Assembly: GCF_033439725.1 (NCBI RefSeq) | Contig: NW_026944387.1 | Span: forward strand, 4,526,001-4,590,000 | Length of the DNA: 64,000 bases | Source of the DNA: Neurospora tetraspora | Taxonomy: Eukaryota; Ascomycota; Sordariomycetes; Sordariales; Sordariaceae | Reading direction: 5' to 3' | Shown: piece by piece, positions 11,091-21,163 of the stretch | Layout of the letters: each line of letters begins with the position of its first letter | Position numbering within the stretch: position 1 is the first letter of the stretch | Program-made: the position numbers and the translations under genes | Notes under the pieces: generated by a model | What the model was told of the DNA's origin: nothing | What the model saw: only the letters and a program-made list of their open reading frames with translations | Databases searched by the model: none

Positions 11091-13911
11091 TGGTACCTCT
11101 ACCTATCGAACTGTCCCAAAGCGGTAGGTGAAACACGGTGTAATTCGTATTCGGACAGGGTATGACGACGGTCTGTAATCGTCTCGTATCTGTCGTCCAG
11201 CAGATCGGTATCGTTCTGCCCGTGCGAACCTCTCGGATCGATTCCTCTCGTCGGTAAGGAACGTATTGTCGTTACGCCGTTCTGTCGTAACCTATTGCGG
11301 TCTGGCTTGATGTCCGAGTGGTGTCAGGGTGGTGTCTGGGTGTCCGGGATGTCCTGCTAAGAGTGGTGGCCGTAGGTGAGCATGTGTCGAAAAACCTGAA
11401 AGAAAGCGAAAGCGAAAGCGAGATGGAGAAAGGAGGTGAGCGACGAACTGAACTGCGTGGAGGTGGGAACGTGGGACGTGCGTCGTTCGTGTCGCGGTGT
11501 TTGAACCACTGAAAAGAGGATCCGAATGCGAGGGGTTGGGGCTGCTATCTCACACTGTGTCTGTATATAAGTAGAGGTATGTTTCAGTACCCTCTTGAGT
11601 AACTAATCTCTCCGTCAGAACCTGCCCGGGAAGTTGTTGTTATAGTTACCTGTAGCGAAGGATATGAGAACTTGGGGTGTGCCCAGTTCAAAAGATGCTC
11701 GAAAGATGCTCAAACCAAAAGACCAAAGTCAATGATTGTAGTGATTGTAGTGACGGACGGGAATCGACAAGATTGCTTCAATGTGGCCTCAAGCTGGCCA
11801 AGAACATGAAGAACGAGTCCGACCTGGAAAATTGGAAGATGATCGCAAGGGTCAGATAGGTAAATATATAATAGCTTGAGATGTAATGAGTCCGATCGTA
11901 GGTAGGCAGAGGCACCTTCTGTCCTCATGTTCCTGCTTGCTCAGCCTCTGAGCCTGATGTTCCTGTCGCGACATGGAGTGCATTCTCATCAGTCTCCCTT
12001 TCTCGTCCGTGATGCCTCCCCGTCTATTCAGCCCGAGCCAAGTGCATGTCAGTTATCTGTGTGCTGATATCCACATGGAGCCTACAAGCCTCCTTCCAGT
12101 TGGCGAGGGGCACTCTTTCTTTTTGTCGTCAATGGAGGCCTTGTAAAGTACGGTAACATACGTGGTAACAATGACCCTATTGCTCTGTAACAACCTGGAA
12201 ACCATTGACTGCCCCAAAACTGCCCGGGGAGAACATTATATCTTGAGATCCGAAAAGGGAGACCAAATGTGTGAATACAAGGAAAACTGTTTAGCCAGGT
12301 GTGTCGAGGATGGGCCACCCACTTCCACACAAAGGGTTCATGATTTCGATGCTGCAGGTACTAACAAGTTTTACTGGTGCAGTGGTACCAACGGTCATGC
12401 ATTTAAACATCATGCACTGTGCCCCCACCTCCCCGCCTCGTGGAACGCAACCACCCGTCAATTTTCCCCAATTCACCTTCCACATTCTTCCAATCTGTTT
12501 CTTTCCTCCCTCTCATACGTTCCTTCCTCGGATCCGGACATATCGATGCCCGTTTGCCAAGGCACCTGCCGTTAGCACAGTTTCCGTCCGAGTTCGTCCG
12601 TTGTCAATGCCTGGAGGTTCCGGGCGGCGGAGCACTGGACGGGCCCGGACAGTACCCGAACGAACCAGATTCCCGGCCCTCCCTACCTACATGTACCTAC
12701 CTCTTGCCTACATTCTGCCTACATCATGCCCGTCTCTACACGTGGATTTGAACCCACGCTCCTAGACGGATCACGGACCACATCGCCCACTCAATCCAAA
12801 AGAGATCTTACTCCCAAACGGCATGTGACATTCGCTGGTGTTCATCGGCGTTTTCTCACCGGCATCAAATTTTAGTGATGGATGATGACATTTGCTGTAT
12901 GTGGTGTTCCGCCGCTGTGGTGGAAGGTCGTACCTGCGCGTTGTTCGCCTGTCCACCTGTTCACCTTGGACGACTTGAGCTGGGAAGAAAGAAAGTGTCA
13001 TGGCAAGTCAAAATGAATCATACTGAGCCAAAAACATTCCTACCGTAGTCACAAGAAGCAGCCAAGACACCGAAGAGCGAATCAATTTCAAGACCGAATG
13101 CGAGCGTTTCACGACTTGCCATCCTACAAACGGTTAGCATCAATTTCACAGTTACAGTTGCAATCTAGATCCGTAGCACAACGTCGAGCGGTTCGAAGTG
13201 AGCTGGCTAGAACAAAACAAACCACAGGCAGCAAAGCTGCCAAGATCAGAACCCAGAGTTGAGAGAAAAGCGGTGCATACTACCTTCTAGGTAGAGTTAA
13301 TATCATCGTCGATGGGCATATGCAGCACCCACCTACAACGGAACAATGGAAAGAGAAAGCCATACTGCAAACTGCCTACCGCTTTGGAGTCCGAATAATC
13401 AGATCAAGAAAGAAAAAAAATATAACGTCAATATTCAAGGCCATGATGGAAGGAGGAAGCCTATCACCGACTGCTGTCTTCCTCTATGGAATCCGAGTCT
13501 TCGGATGGATACACCATGTTCCCAGGCGGCGAGGCCAAGACGCGGTGATGTTTCACAATGTTCGATGCCCACTCAAACTTCCACCAGTCGTTCAATGACT
13601 CAAGAATCAAGATACGCGGATGAAATGTATCCATCCGTTAATCCCAGGGTATTTTGTAACCATCAATTCGGACCAGTGGTAAAGAGAACCGAGCATTCCC
13701 ACTAGCCGACGGGGTGATCGTCATTGCCAATCCCGGGTCCCCCACCTCTAGTCAGGCTGAACCGAGCCGGCCCAGGCCCCAGGGAGCTTGGAGATGGAAC
13801 CTCAAATGAGGCACCTAGGGGGAACACAGGAGTTGGTTCGTTCGGCTGGAGTCGCTTCCGATTGATATATTGCACAGGGCATGTATCCGATCCAATCTAG
13901 GACTCGGTATG
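11091..13911. other. 2.8-kb region without a supported gene
   Basis: This region lies between two diverging starts (factor at 11090, P450 at 14069). Open frames of 60-154 codons occur on both strands, without domains. The only distinctive item is a tRNA-like segment on the minus strand near 12735-12807 with a perfect pol III B-box, which does not fold as an intact tRNA. Length and base composition suit long regulatory leaders, but a non-coding transcript cannot be excluded. Confidence 0.4.
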
Positions 13912-13921
13912 GTATATATAT
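13912..13921 (+). promoter_or_regulatory. TATA-like element of P450 gene
   Basis: The run TATATATATC lies about 150 bases before the P450 ATG at 14069. The position is plausible for a core promoter; no other motif was identified. Confidence 0.3.
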
Positions 13922-14068
13922 CACGGGGTCTCTCACTTGGTCTGTAGTGACGACTGGCAGTTATTCTCTTCACCTTCGCTCCCTCCAGTCCTCTCACCAC
14001 TGTTACCTCACCCTACCTTGGTACTTGAAGTGAGACCGAGAGAGCGATCAGGCTCAACAACAGCCATC

Positions 14069-15955
14069 ATGGCCCTCACCCAACTGGCGCACTCGGCGTC
14101 AGCACTCCTCCCACTTGTGCTGCCCTCCATCGCAGCCATCATCGCCTTTGCCCTCTTCCAGCGCTTCTTTGCGCCGAATCCGCTGTCTAACCTCCCGATC
14201 GTTGGAGAAGAGTACCATGGGTATGAGAAGAAGCGACAGGCGTATCTGACCAAGGCGAAGGATCTTTATGTTGAGGGGTATACCAAGGTATGTCTCACCA
14301 TCAAATCGGATGTATTGGCAATAGATGGGATGAATCGGGCAACAAAAAGGAAGCTGGGAAAAGGAAAGAGTGCTGGGGGGAAAGGAGAGAAAAGGATGCT
14401 AACATTGGCGAAAACATACAGTTCAAACATGGCCTCTTCCGCATCGTCACTCCCAACGCGGGCAACGTTATTGTCGTTTCCCCGAGCTTTTTGGGCGAGC
14501 TGAAGAAGTTGCCGGATGATGTGGTGAGCTTTGATGCTGCTATTGATGATGTGAGTTCTCCTTCTCCTTTTCATTTTCCCACCCATTCCTTCCTTCCTTC
14601 CTTCTTCCTCCCTTCCTTCCTTCTTCCTCCCTTCCTGCCTTATTCCCTTTCTACCCCACGCCCCTTTCTTCTTCTTGTCCCTCCTCCTCCTCCAGCCCGA
14701 CCACTGCTAACCACACCTACAGCTCATGCACACCAAATACACCCTCATCCCAACGCACGAAACCATCATCCCTCACACCGTCAAGTCCTCGCTCACCCCC
14801 TCCCTCCCTCGCCTCAACCCACAGCTATCCGAAGAGGTGCAAATCGCTTGCTCGCAGGAAATTTCCCCCCTTATCTCTAGCTCTCCCTCCGACTGGGCCC
14901 CCATCAACATCAACTCCAAACTCCTACGCATCGTCGCCAAAGTCTCCGGACGCGTTTTTATCGGCCCGGAGTTATGCCATGATGAGCGCTACCTAGAGGC
15001 CGCCGTGGGGTATACCGTCAGCGTGATGGAGGCGCAAAGAGCCGTAGAGAAGATGAGTCCCTGGCTTCGGCCTTTTGCAGCATGGCGGTTGAAGGAGGTT
15101 CGGAAGTTGGCGCAGATGGAAAGGGATGCCACGGCTTTTCTGAGACCTGTCGTCGAGGCCCGCAGGGAAAAGCAAAGAAAGGGGGAAGAGAAGGACAACG
15201 ACATGTTGCAGTGGTTGATGGATTCCGCGGATCAGGGCCAAGGAAAGCAGCACGGCAAGTGGGGGGAGGACACGACCACCACGAGAAAGTTGGCCAGATT
15301 GCAGCTCTCTATCAGCTTCGCTGCCATCCATACTACCACGTTGGTGACGACGCACGCGGTTTACAGCCTTGCCGCGGACCCCGAGTTGCAGGCCACGCTG
15401 CGGGAGGAGGTCCAGTCAGTCCTCGAGGAGCACAACGGCGTCTTCACCACCTCGGCCCTGCAAGCCATGAAGAAGACGGATTCCTTCCTCAAGGAGACGA
15501 TGCGCTTCCACCCTCTGGCACAGATCTCCTTCACCCGCAAGGTGCTCAAGACCCTTGTTCTCTCCAACGGGCAGGTCATTCCCAAGGGATCGACAATCGA
15601 AGTCCCCAACTACGCCGTCTCGCGGGACCCCGAAGTGTATCCCAATCCGGACGTGTTTGATCCGTTGAGGTTCTATAACCTCAGGAATGAGGCCAGGGGC
15701 AAGGGGGAGGTGGAGCAAGCGGCGACGAACCAATTTGTGAGCATCAACAAGGAGTTCTTGACCTTCGGGTATGGACGACATGCCTGCCCCGGAAGGTTCT
15801 TTGCGGCGAATGAGATCAAGATGATTTTGGCGAATCTGGTGATGACGTATCAGATGGGACTGGTGGAGGGGGAGACGGAGAGGTATAAGGATTGGGATAT
15901 TGCGGCGGGGACAATTCCGGATCCGACGAAGGATGTGATGTTTAGGAAGCTGTAA
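14069..15955 (+). CDS. cytochrome P450 monooxygenase, membrane-anchored
   Basis: Three exons by inspection: 14069-14287, 14422-14550 and 14723-15955; all junctions are GT-AG and phase 0; predicted 526 aa. Residues about 10-32 form an N-terminal membrane anchor, as in ER-bound P450s. The I-helix segment is FAAIHTTTLVTTH, the K-helix ExxR motif is ETMR near residue 375, the PERF-type region is DPLRFYNLR, and the heme loop is FGYGRHACPGRFF with the Cys near residue 471. The overall pattern, including HTKYTLIPTHE early on, resembles ent-kaurene-oxidase-like P450s of fungal secondary metabolism (CYP503/CYP68 type); the substrate cannot be told. Intron 2 is long (172 bases) and rich in TTCC repeats. 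It ends 71 bases from the convergent YwbE-like gene. Confidence 0.92.
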
Positions 15956-16026
15956 GGGCCCGGTGCTGGGCCTGGTGTAGGTAGCCGTCTGTACCTCTAG
16001 ATGGAAATCGAACTTGATAATGCCCC

Positions 16027-16530
16027 TCATTCACCAAAGTGGGCAGCAACATGATGAGCAACAGCCGTGGCATCACCCCGGAAATCGGCACACACCGGGC
16101 ATACCGATTCCTCTTCCGGTTCAACAGTAGACGGTAGAGGATCGGATACGGTAGATCCTCTTCCCTTCTTCGTCTTGGCCGGCTTGATATACGCATCCAG
16201 GCCAAACTGCTGCGTCGGAGGATTTTGGAGATGTCCGCCGCGGTCTGGACGTGAACTGCCACGGTGATGGGGTTGACGTGATGGAGAGTCAAAGGTGGCA
16301 TTGAAGGATTCCATGTCGGCGCTTCCACTGTCGGGGCTGCTGTTCATGGACTGCACTCGGCCTACTCTTCCATCCGTGAGGCGGACTTTGATGCCGCGGG
16401 GATGGTTTCCTTTGGTGAGCACATCCTGGATTGTGCCGGATACGGTACGGCCGGTGGGTTGATCGACTTTGAGGACAATGTTGACCCCGGCGCCGGGAAT
16501 AACTTCGCGCGTTGTTGGTACTCGGGGCAT
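16027..16530 (-). CDS. YwbE-like (DUF2196) protein with C-terminal zinc finger
   Basis: A single frame of 167 aa starts at the ATG at 16530. Residues about 10-60 (REVIPGAGVNIVLKVDQPTG to GIKVRLTDGRVGRVQ) match the small YwbE/DUF2196 domain known from bacteria and fungi. The middle is Ser/Arg/Pro-rich and probably disordered. The C-terminus carries a compact C-x2-C...H-x3-H finger (CPVC and HHVAAH), like ubiquitin-binding UBZ-type fingers. The cellular role is unknown; the finger suggests recruitment to ubiquitinated or nucleic-acid targets. It is divergent from the DUF423 gene, 269 bases away. Confidence 0.8.
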   Translation of the reverse strand: MPRVPTTREVIPGAGVNIVLKVDQPTGRTVSGTIQDVLTKGNHPRGIKVRLTDGRVGRVQSMNSSPDSGSADMESFNATFDSPSRQPHHRGSSRPDRGGHLQNPPTQQFGLDAYIKPAKTKKGRGSTVSDPLPSTVEPEEESVCPVCADFRGDATAVAHHVAAHFGE

Positions 16531-16799
16531 GTTTGGGGGTCTCAATGTAATTGACTTGTGTTGGTGTTTGCCCGGAAGTCAGCGCCAAGTTCCAGTGATG
16601 GCTTCAGTGATGATGCCCGGTGCGGGCAGTGAATTGAGTGGGGAAGTGTGGGGCTACGCCTGGCGAGATCACGTGCGAGAAGCTCATCGTCCTTGTCACT
16701 TCACCTTGGCGACCTCGATCGGCCATCGCAGTCCACGGAACCCCGAGCAACTCCACTCATCTCACTCCATCCCGTCATTGTTTTCGTGATACCATCTCC
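16531..16799. promoter_or_regulatory. short shared promoter between divergent genes
   Basis: Only 269 bases separate the two start codons, so the region must hold both promoters. It includes a palindromic CACGTG at 16670-16675, a bHLH-type binding site, roughly midway. Co-regulation is possible but unproven. Confidence 0.45.
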
Positions 16800-17331
16800 A
16801 TGTCTGCAAATCAAGCCCATCACGATCCCGAATCCGAACCTGCCAGTGAAACCACCACTCTTCTCCCCACCGATTCTCCTCAACAAAACACACCCAAAAT
16901 GAGCAGCACCCTCTTCTGGAGAGTCGGGGCCATCTACGGCGCCGCCGCCGTCGGTCTTGGCGCCTTTGGTGCTCACGGGCTCAAGAAGCGCATTTCTGAT
17001 CCCAACAAGATTGCCAGTTGGTCGACGGCTGCTCACTACCAGGTACGTCGTCGCCTCTTTGGAGAAAGATATCTGTTATACTGATGAGACCTCATAGCTG
17101 GTCCACTCGGCCGTCGTCCTCCTCGCGAGTCATCACCCCGTCGCTTCCGCCCTCTTCACCGCAGGCATGACCATGTTCAGCGGCAGTATCTATGCTTTGA
17201 CCCTTGATACCGAGCGCTTCAGGTTCTTGGGCCCTGTGACGCCGGTCGGAGGACTGTTTCTGATTGCGGGCTGGTTGGCGCTGGCTTTTGCGTCCAAGGG
17301 GAGTGCGGTGGCTAGGTTTCCGCGTTTCTAG
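16800..17331 (+). CDS. DUF423 (TMEM256-like) membrane protein
   Basis: Exons are 16800-17042 and 17098-17331 with a 55-base phase-0 intron; predicted 158 aa. The first 34 residues are polar. The rest is the DUF423 domain: a first helix with GAAAVGLGAFGAHGLK, the conserved signature of the family, then WSTAAHYQ split from LVHSAVV by the intron, and two further hydrophobic helices (FTAGMTMFSGSIYALT and VGGLFLIAGWLALAFA). It is therefore a small integral membrane protein with about four helices. The function of the family is unknown. A downstream in-frame Met before SSTLFW could be an alternative start. Confidence 0.9.
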
Positions 17332-18120
17332 ACGGCAGGAAGATGGATGAGGCTCAGCTGAAGAAGCACAAGAACGAAGCATGAGGATCCACAAAGGTCC
17401 GTGTAAAATTGCATGTATTTCTATGAGAACAATACCCAACTCGATTTTCAAGGTGAAAGAGATGATACCATTCAGGTTCGGATGCATCGGCAACAGTTTG
17501 GTGGAAAGCCAGATGGTACCCGGCGCACCAGTGGAGGTCGGTCTACCGGAAGCTGCGTCTTCTATGGGGAGGTTATCGATATATGTACGCGTCTTCACCA
17601 TTCAGCTGGGCATTCTGCTTCCCTGCGGTCTCATCCTTGCCCGGAGAACAAGCTCATCGAGGAGGCGGAACATGGCTGTTTGACTTTACGTCGCCGGCTG
17701 TGAACAACAATGTTTGGGTTAGGGTTCGCATGCCGAGCGATTATGTCATCTTGCGGGCCGGCCAATTGAGCACAATGTTTTGACCCCCTTTTTGCTGTCA
17801 ACCACCCGTTTGTCGGCCATCACTACGGGAACGTTAGTTATCGCACCATGTCTTTGTGTTACGTGAATCTGCCTGCGTGACCCTGATGCCATCCCAAACA
17901 CTAGCCTTGCCAATTGTGAATCGCCTCACCTTTTGAGCATTGGATTGATCTGCACGACAGCTCATCAGCGATATCCGACCCCCTCCCCTCATTTCCCCAA
18001 CTTTTCCCCTCACTTTGCGATCTGCCTCCAAACACCAACATCAGAACATCAACACCACAACATCAACACACCCCCCATCACGACGACACCACCAGCACTT
18101 GTCACCAACAAATCAACAAC
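17332..18120. other. intergenic region
   Basis: About 790 bases lie between two plus-strand genes. The last 150 bases are CA-rich and look like a typical fungal 5' leader for the NmrA-like gene. Open frames up to 100 codons lack any domain. Confidence 0.4.
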
Positions 18121-19104
18121 ATGCCTTCGGAAACCCCGATCCAAAACGTCACCCTCGTCGGCGCCTCCGGCAACCTAGGTAGTGTCCTTCTTTCCCACCT
18201 TCTCAAAACCAACCTGCACATCACAATCCTCCAACGCGCTTCCTCCAAATCCACCTACCTACCCCACCCCAACCTCACCGTCACCACCGTCCCCTCTTGG
18301 TCCCTCCCCGACGTCACCGAAGCCCTCCGCGGCCAACACGCCGTAATCGCCGCCTTCCCCCTCCGCGACCTCCAAGCCCACCTCACCCTCGCCGAAGCGG
18401 CCTACGCCTCCGGCACAGTGGCCCGCTTCATCCCCGCCGACTACGGCAGCGTCGACGCCCGAAGCCAAAGAGCGCGGGATCTGGTCCCGTTGTTTGGCAA
18501 GAAGGTTCAGGTTCGCGAGTTACTGGAGAAGTTGAGCGAGAACAGCGCAGGCCGTTTGAGCTGGACCAGTCTGGTCAACGGCCACTTTTTCGATTGGGGC
18601 CTCACCAACGGATTTCTCCATTTCTATCCCTTCGAAAACCCGCCTAGGGCACATATCCTTGGCTCTGGAGACGAGAAGAGTTCCCAGGCGACGCTGGCGC
18701 AGGTTTCCAAAGCTGTGGTGTCAATCTTGACCGGTGACGCTGGACATCTTGAGCAAACGAAAAACAAAGTCCTCATGCTCCAGTCCTTCCTCGTCTCCCA
18801 GAATGACGCCGTGGATATGCTGGAGAAGGTGACGGGGAAGAAGTTTGAGAGGGAGTATGTGAATACGGAGGACTATATCAAGGAGAGGAAGAAGGTGGCG
18901 GATGAAGGGGGAGAGGGGGCGGGAGACGCGATTGAGGATTTGGTGTTTGCGCTGGGGGTGGTGGAAGGGGATTGGACGAAGAAGGAGGAGTATTCGATGG
19001 GGTTGTTGGGCTTGGAGGAGGAGGAGGATTTGGAGGCGGTGGTCAGGAAGGCGCTGGAGGAGAGTGAGGAGGGGAGGAAGTTGTTGGCTGGGAGCGGAAA
19101 CTAA
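18121..19104 (+). CDS. NmrA-like NAD(P)-binding / isoflavone-reductase-like protein
   Basis: A single exon of 327 aa. The start lies in a good context (ACAACATG). Residues about 9-20 form a Rossmann dinucleotide loop (TLVGASGNLG, the GxxGxxG pattern), followed by a basic Arg at the end of strand 2 (LQRASS), suggesting NADP(H). The region PADYGS and the LVNGHFFDWGL block match the NmrA/PCBER-like atypical short-chain dehydrogenase family used as reductases or redox sensors. The C-terminal third is Glu/Lys-rich and helical. Codon use is strongly C-ending in the first half and G-rich in the second. No neighbour suggests its substrate. Confidence 0.88.
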   Translation: MPSETPIQNVTLVGASGNLGSVLLSHLLKTNLHITILQRASSKSTYLPHPNLTVTTVPSWSLPDVTEALRGQHAVIAAFPLRDLQAHLTLAEAAYASGTVARFIPADYGSVDARSQRARDLVPLFGKKVQVRELLEKLSENSAGRLSWTSLVNGHFFDWGLTNGFLHFYPFENPPRAHILGSGDEKSSQATLAQVSKAVVSILTGDAGHLEQTKNKVLMLQSFLVSQNDAVDMLEKVTGKKFEREYVNTEDYIKERKKVADEGGEGAGDAIEDLVFALGVVEGDWTKKEEYSMGLLGLEEEEDLEAVVRKALEESEEGRKLLAGSGN

Positions 19105-20962
19105 TGGGGGTGAGGTTGGAGATGGTGGTAGTGTTGGTGTTGGTGGGAAGGGGCTGGGACGTGCCGATGAGGTATGGACGAGTGTTTGAGTGTAGTGATG
19201 AGATTCGGGAAAGCTGGACCACGAACTGGCGGGAAAAGCTGTAATGGGATGGAAAATGGGAAAAGGACATCGCCATCTTATCGAGCATCACCAACATCCA
19301 GTCCTATCATAACGGCGGGATTCAAGCAAGAAGCACGCAAACAGCTTACGATCCGGAGACTCCACGGGGACAACTAAACCAGTTCGGATAAAGCGGCCTT
19401 TGCTGCCGTACCTTGTGCTGCCAGTCGTGTTGGCACATTCATGCCCGACGTGGTCTGCAAAGCCGTTGATCCGCATCATCACATCGTATCTCGAGATATG
19501 GGAATTGCACGGGAATGTTTGTGCCTTCACATCGGCGAACGGGCCCGACGAGTTCCGTGATAGCCATCCGGGCCATTCCTTGGAGTTCGGTGAGTGTCCA
19601 GTGCCAAATTCCTGAAACACCTAGGCCGCCTTTGGGGACCAACGCACAGAACGAGATCGTCTGAAACAAGAGTAGGTATCGAGACTAACCAGCCCTACTA
19701 CTGTGACCACGGGGATTACTTACTTGTTTTCTGTTAGCCACTTTTCCGGTCTAGGTGAAGCGGAAAAGATCTAGAAATGATCGGATTGTTCTCGCCGCCG
19801 CTGGCATTGCTGTGTGCTAACCTCCAACGGCAACCTTCGAGAAGGCTCGGCAATGTCGCTCGCGCGGCTGCAGCCCTGGTACTTCCCTTTCACCCTATCG
19901 ATCGTCGAATCACCCGGACAGCTAGATGGGCGCAAGCCGCTTGCCCCTGGGTGCTTACCTCTAGGTATCCACAAACCCCTTGGAAAGTCCTCGTCCACGA
20001 TGCTTTGTGGAGTCTTGCTGCTTTCGCTGGCAGCTATTCATAGATGCAAATATTTCCGATTATTTCCTGATTTCTTGATGCAGCTGGGCTGTTTCTCTGA
20101 GGCGCAGCCTACCCAAAATGGGAATGTAGGCACGAGTCGGTCGGCAAAAGAAAGCCAGTCGGGAGCCCGGATCTATATGGACCCGACACCTGCAGCACGA
20201 CGTCAGTCCTACTGGGATGGATCGGGGAGTGAGCAGCTTATCGGGATCCACAACAGCCTTGTATATGGGTCCACGGGTGGAGCTCCGTAGAAGCTTCCAT
20301 GACCCCTGAGCTGAGGCTTCGGCTATCTGGTGCCGTTTCGTTCACCTCCTGTTGTTGCGATGTCGGTGTCGAGAGTGTGGAGTGTCCCCTTCGTTCGTCG
20401 TGTTCCAAACACCACACCGTTGAGGAAGTCCACTCGCGGTTCTACTCGCGCTCGCGAGTTCAGTTTCACCTTCACGGTCTGTGCAATATTTGGCGCAAAT
20501 ACTTGCTCATACTGACCCTTTGTGTCGGTGAAAGGGTCAAGGCGTTGTGTCCACACTGGTTTATCGCGGCTGTCTGATTCAGTGCCCTACGGATCACCCA
20601 AGTTGGTGTGTGGTGGCCAAGTAGAGGAAGGAACTGGAAAATCTGCGATGAAACACCATGAATATCATATCTCGATAGGTGTCATCTCGATATTTCGCAG
20701 TCCGAAGTAGAATACAACATACTCGACTTCCTAATGCATCAAACAGGCCAGGCGGTCAAGGGAACACAACGGCTTCTCCTATCCGGATTCCCACGGGAAT
20801 AACTACGGCAATAAGTTCCTCTACAATGACACAAGCTTAGAGAGCAATCATAGATCTGGCGAATATAGGACATCGCAGCGAGGCCGGCCGGCTAAGAATA
20901 TCGGCATCTAAAACGAATCCCATTCGTAGCGGTGACACTACCATAAGATTTCACTTAAGTCA
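19105..20962. other. intergenic region flanking the copia-like fossil
   Basis: About 1.9 kb of normal base composition without a supportable gene; short open frames on both strands carry no domains. The AT-rich island starts just after it. Confidence 0.4.
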
Positions 20963-20967
20963 GATTT

Positions 20968-21163
20968 TGTCAGTTTGGAGGGTTAAATCCAGCCAGTAAG
21001 AAGAGGGCTCTAAATGAGGACTAGCCTCCCAGCCACTAGAATCTGGCTGCAGACCTTCCTAATACTTTGGGAGCCCCTAATTCTGGCTCTATAGTACTCT
21101 TCTATACACATATAGATTAATATAGAGATTTACCCACTTTTAATTCAACTGTATATTTTGACA
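20968..21163 (+). repeat. 5' LTR of copia-like element
   Basis: 196 bp, TGTCAG...TTGACA, matching 26350-26545. Its base composition is much less AT-rich than the interior. Confidence 0.93.

Noticed and set aside
12289-12765. Overlapping plus-strand frames of 110-154 codons
   Set aside because: Low-complexity Pro/Ser-rich translations in several frames at once; no start context or domain.
12735-12807. An intact tRNA gene on the minus strand
   Set aside because: The B-box is perfect, but the anticodon stem does not pair and the T-loop has eight bases, so only a relic is suggested.
13937-14503. Earlier start for the second P450 at 13937
   Set aside because: The frame passes through the first intron region, and the translation before the ATG at 14069 is not membrane-anchor-like; 14069 gives a proper anchor and splice-consistent exons.
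17709-17730. Telomere-like GGGTTAGGGTT
   Set aside because: Only about two units, inside an ordinary intergenic region; no array.
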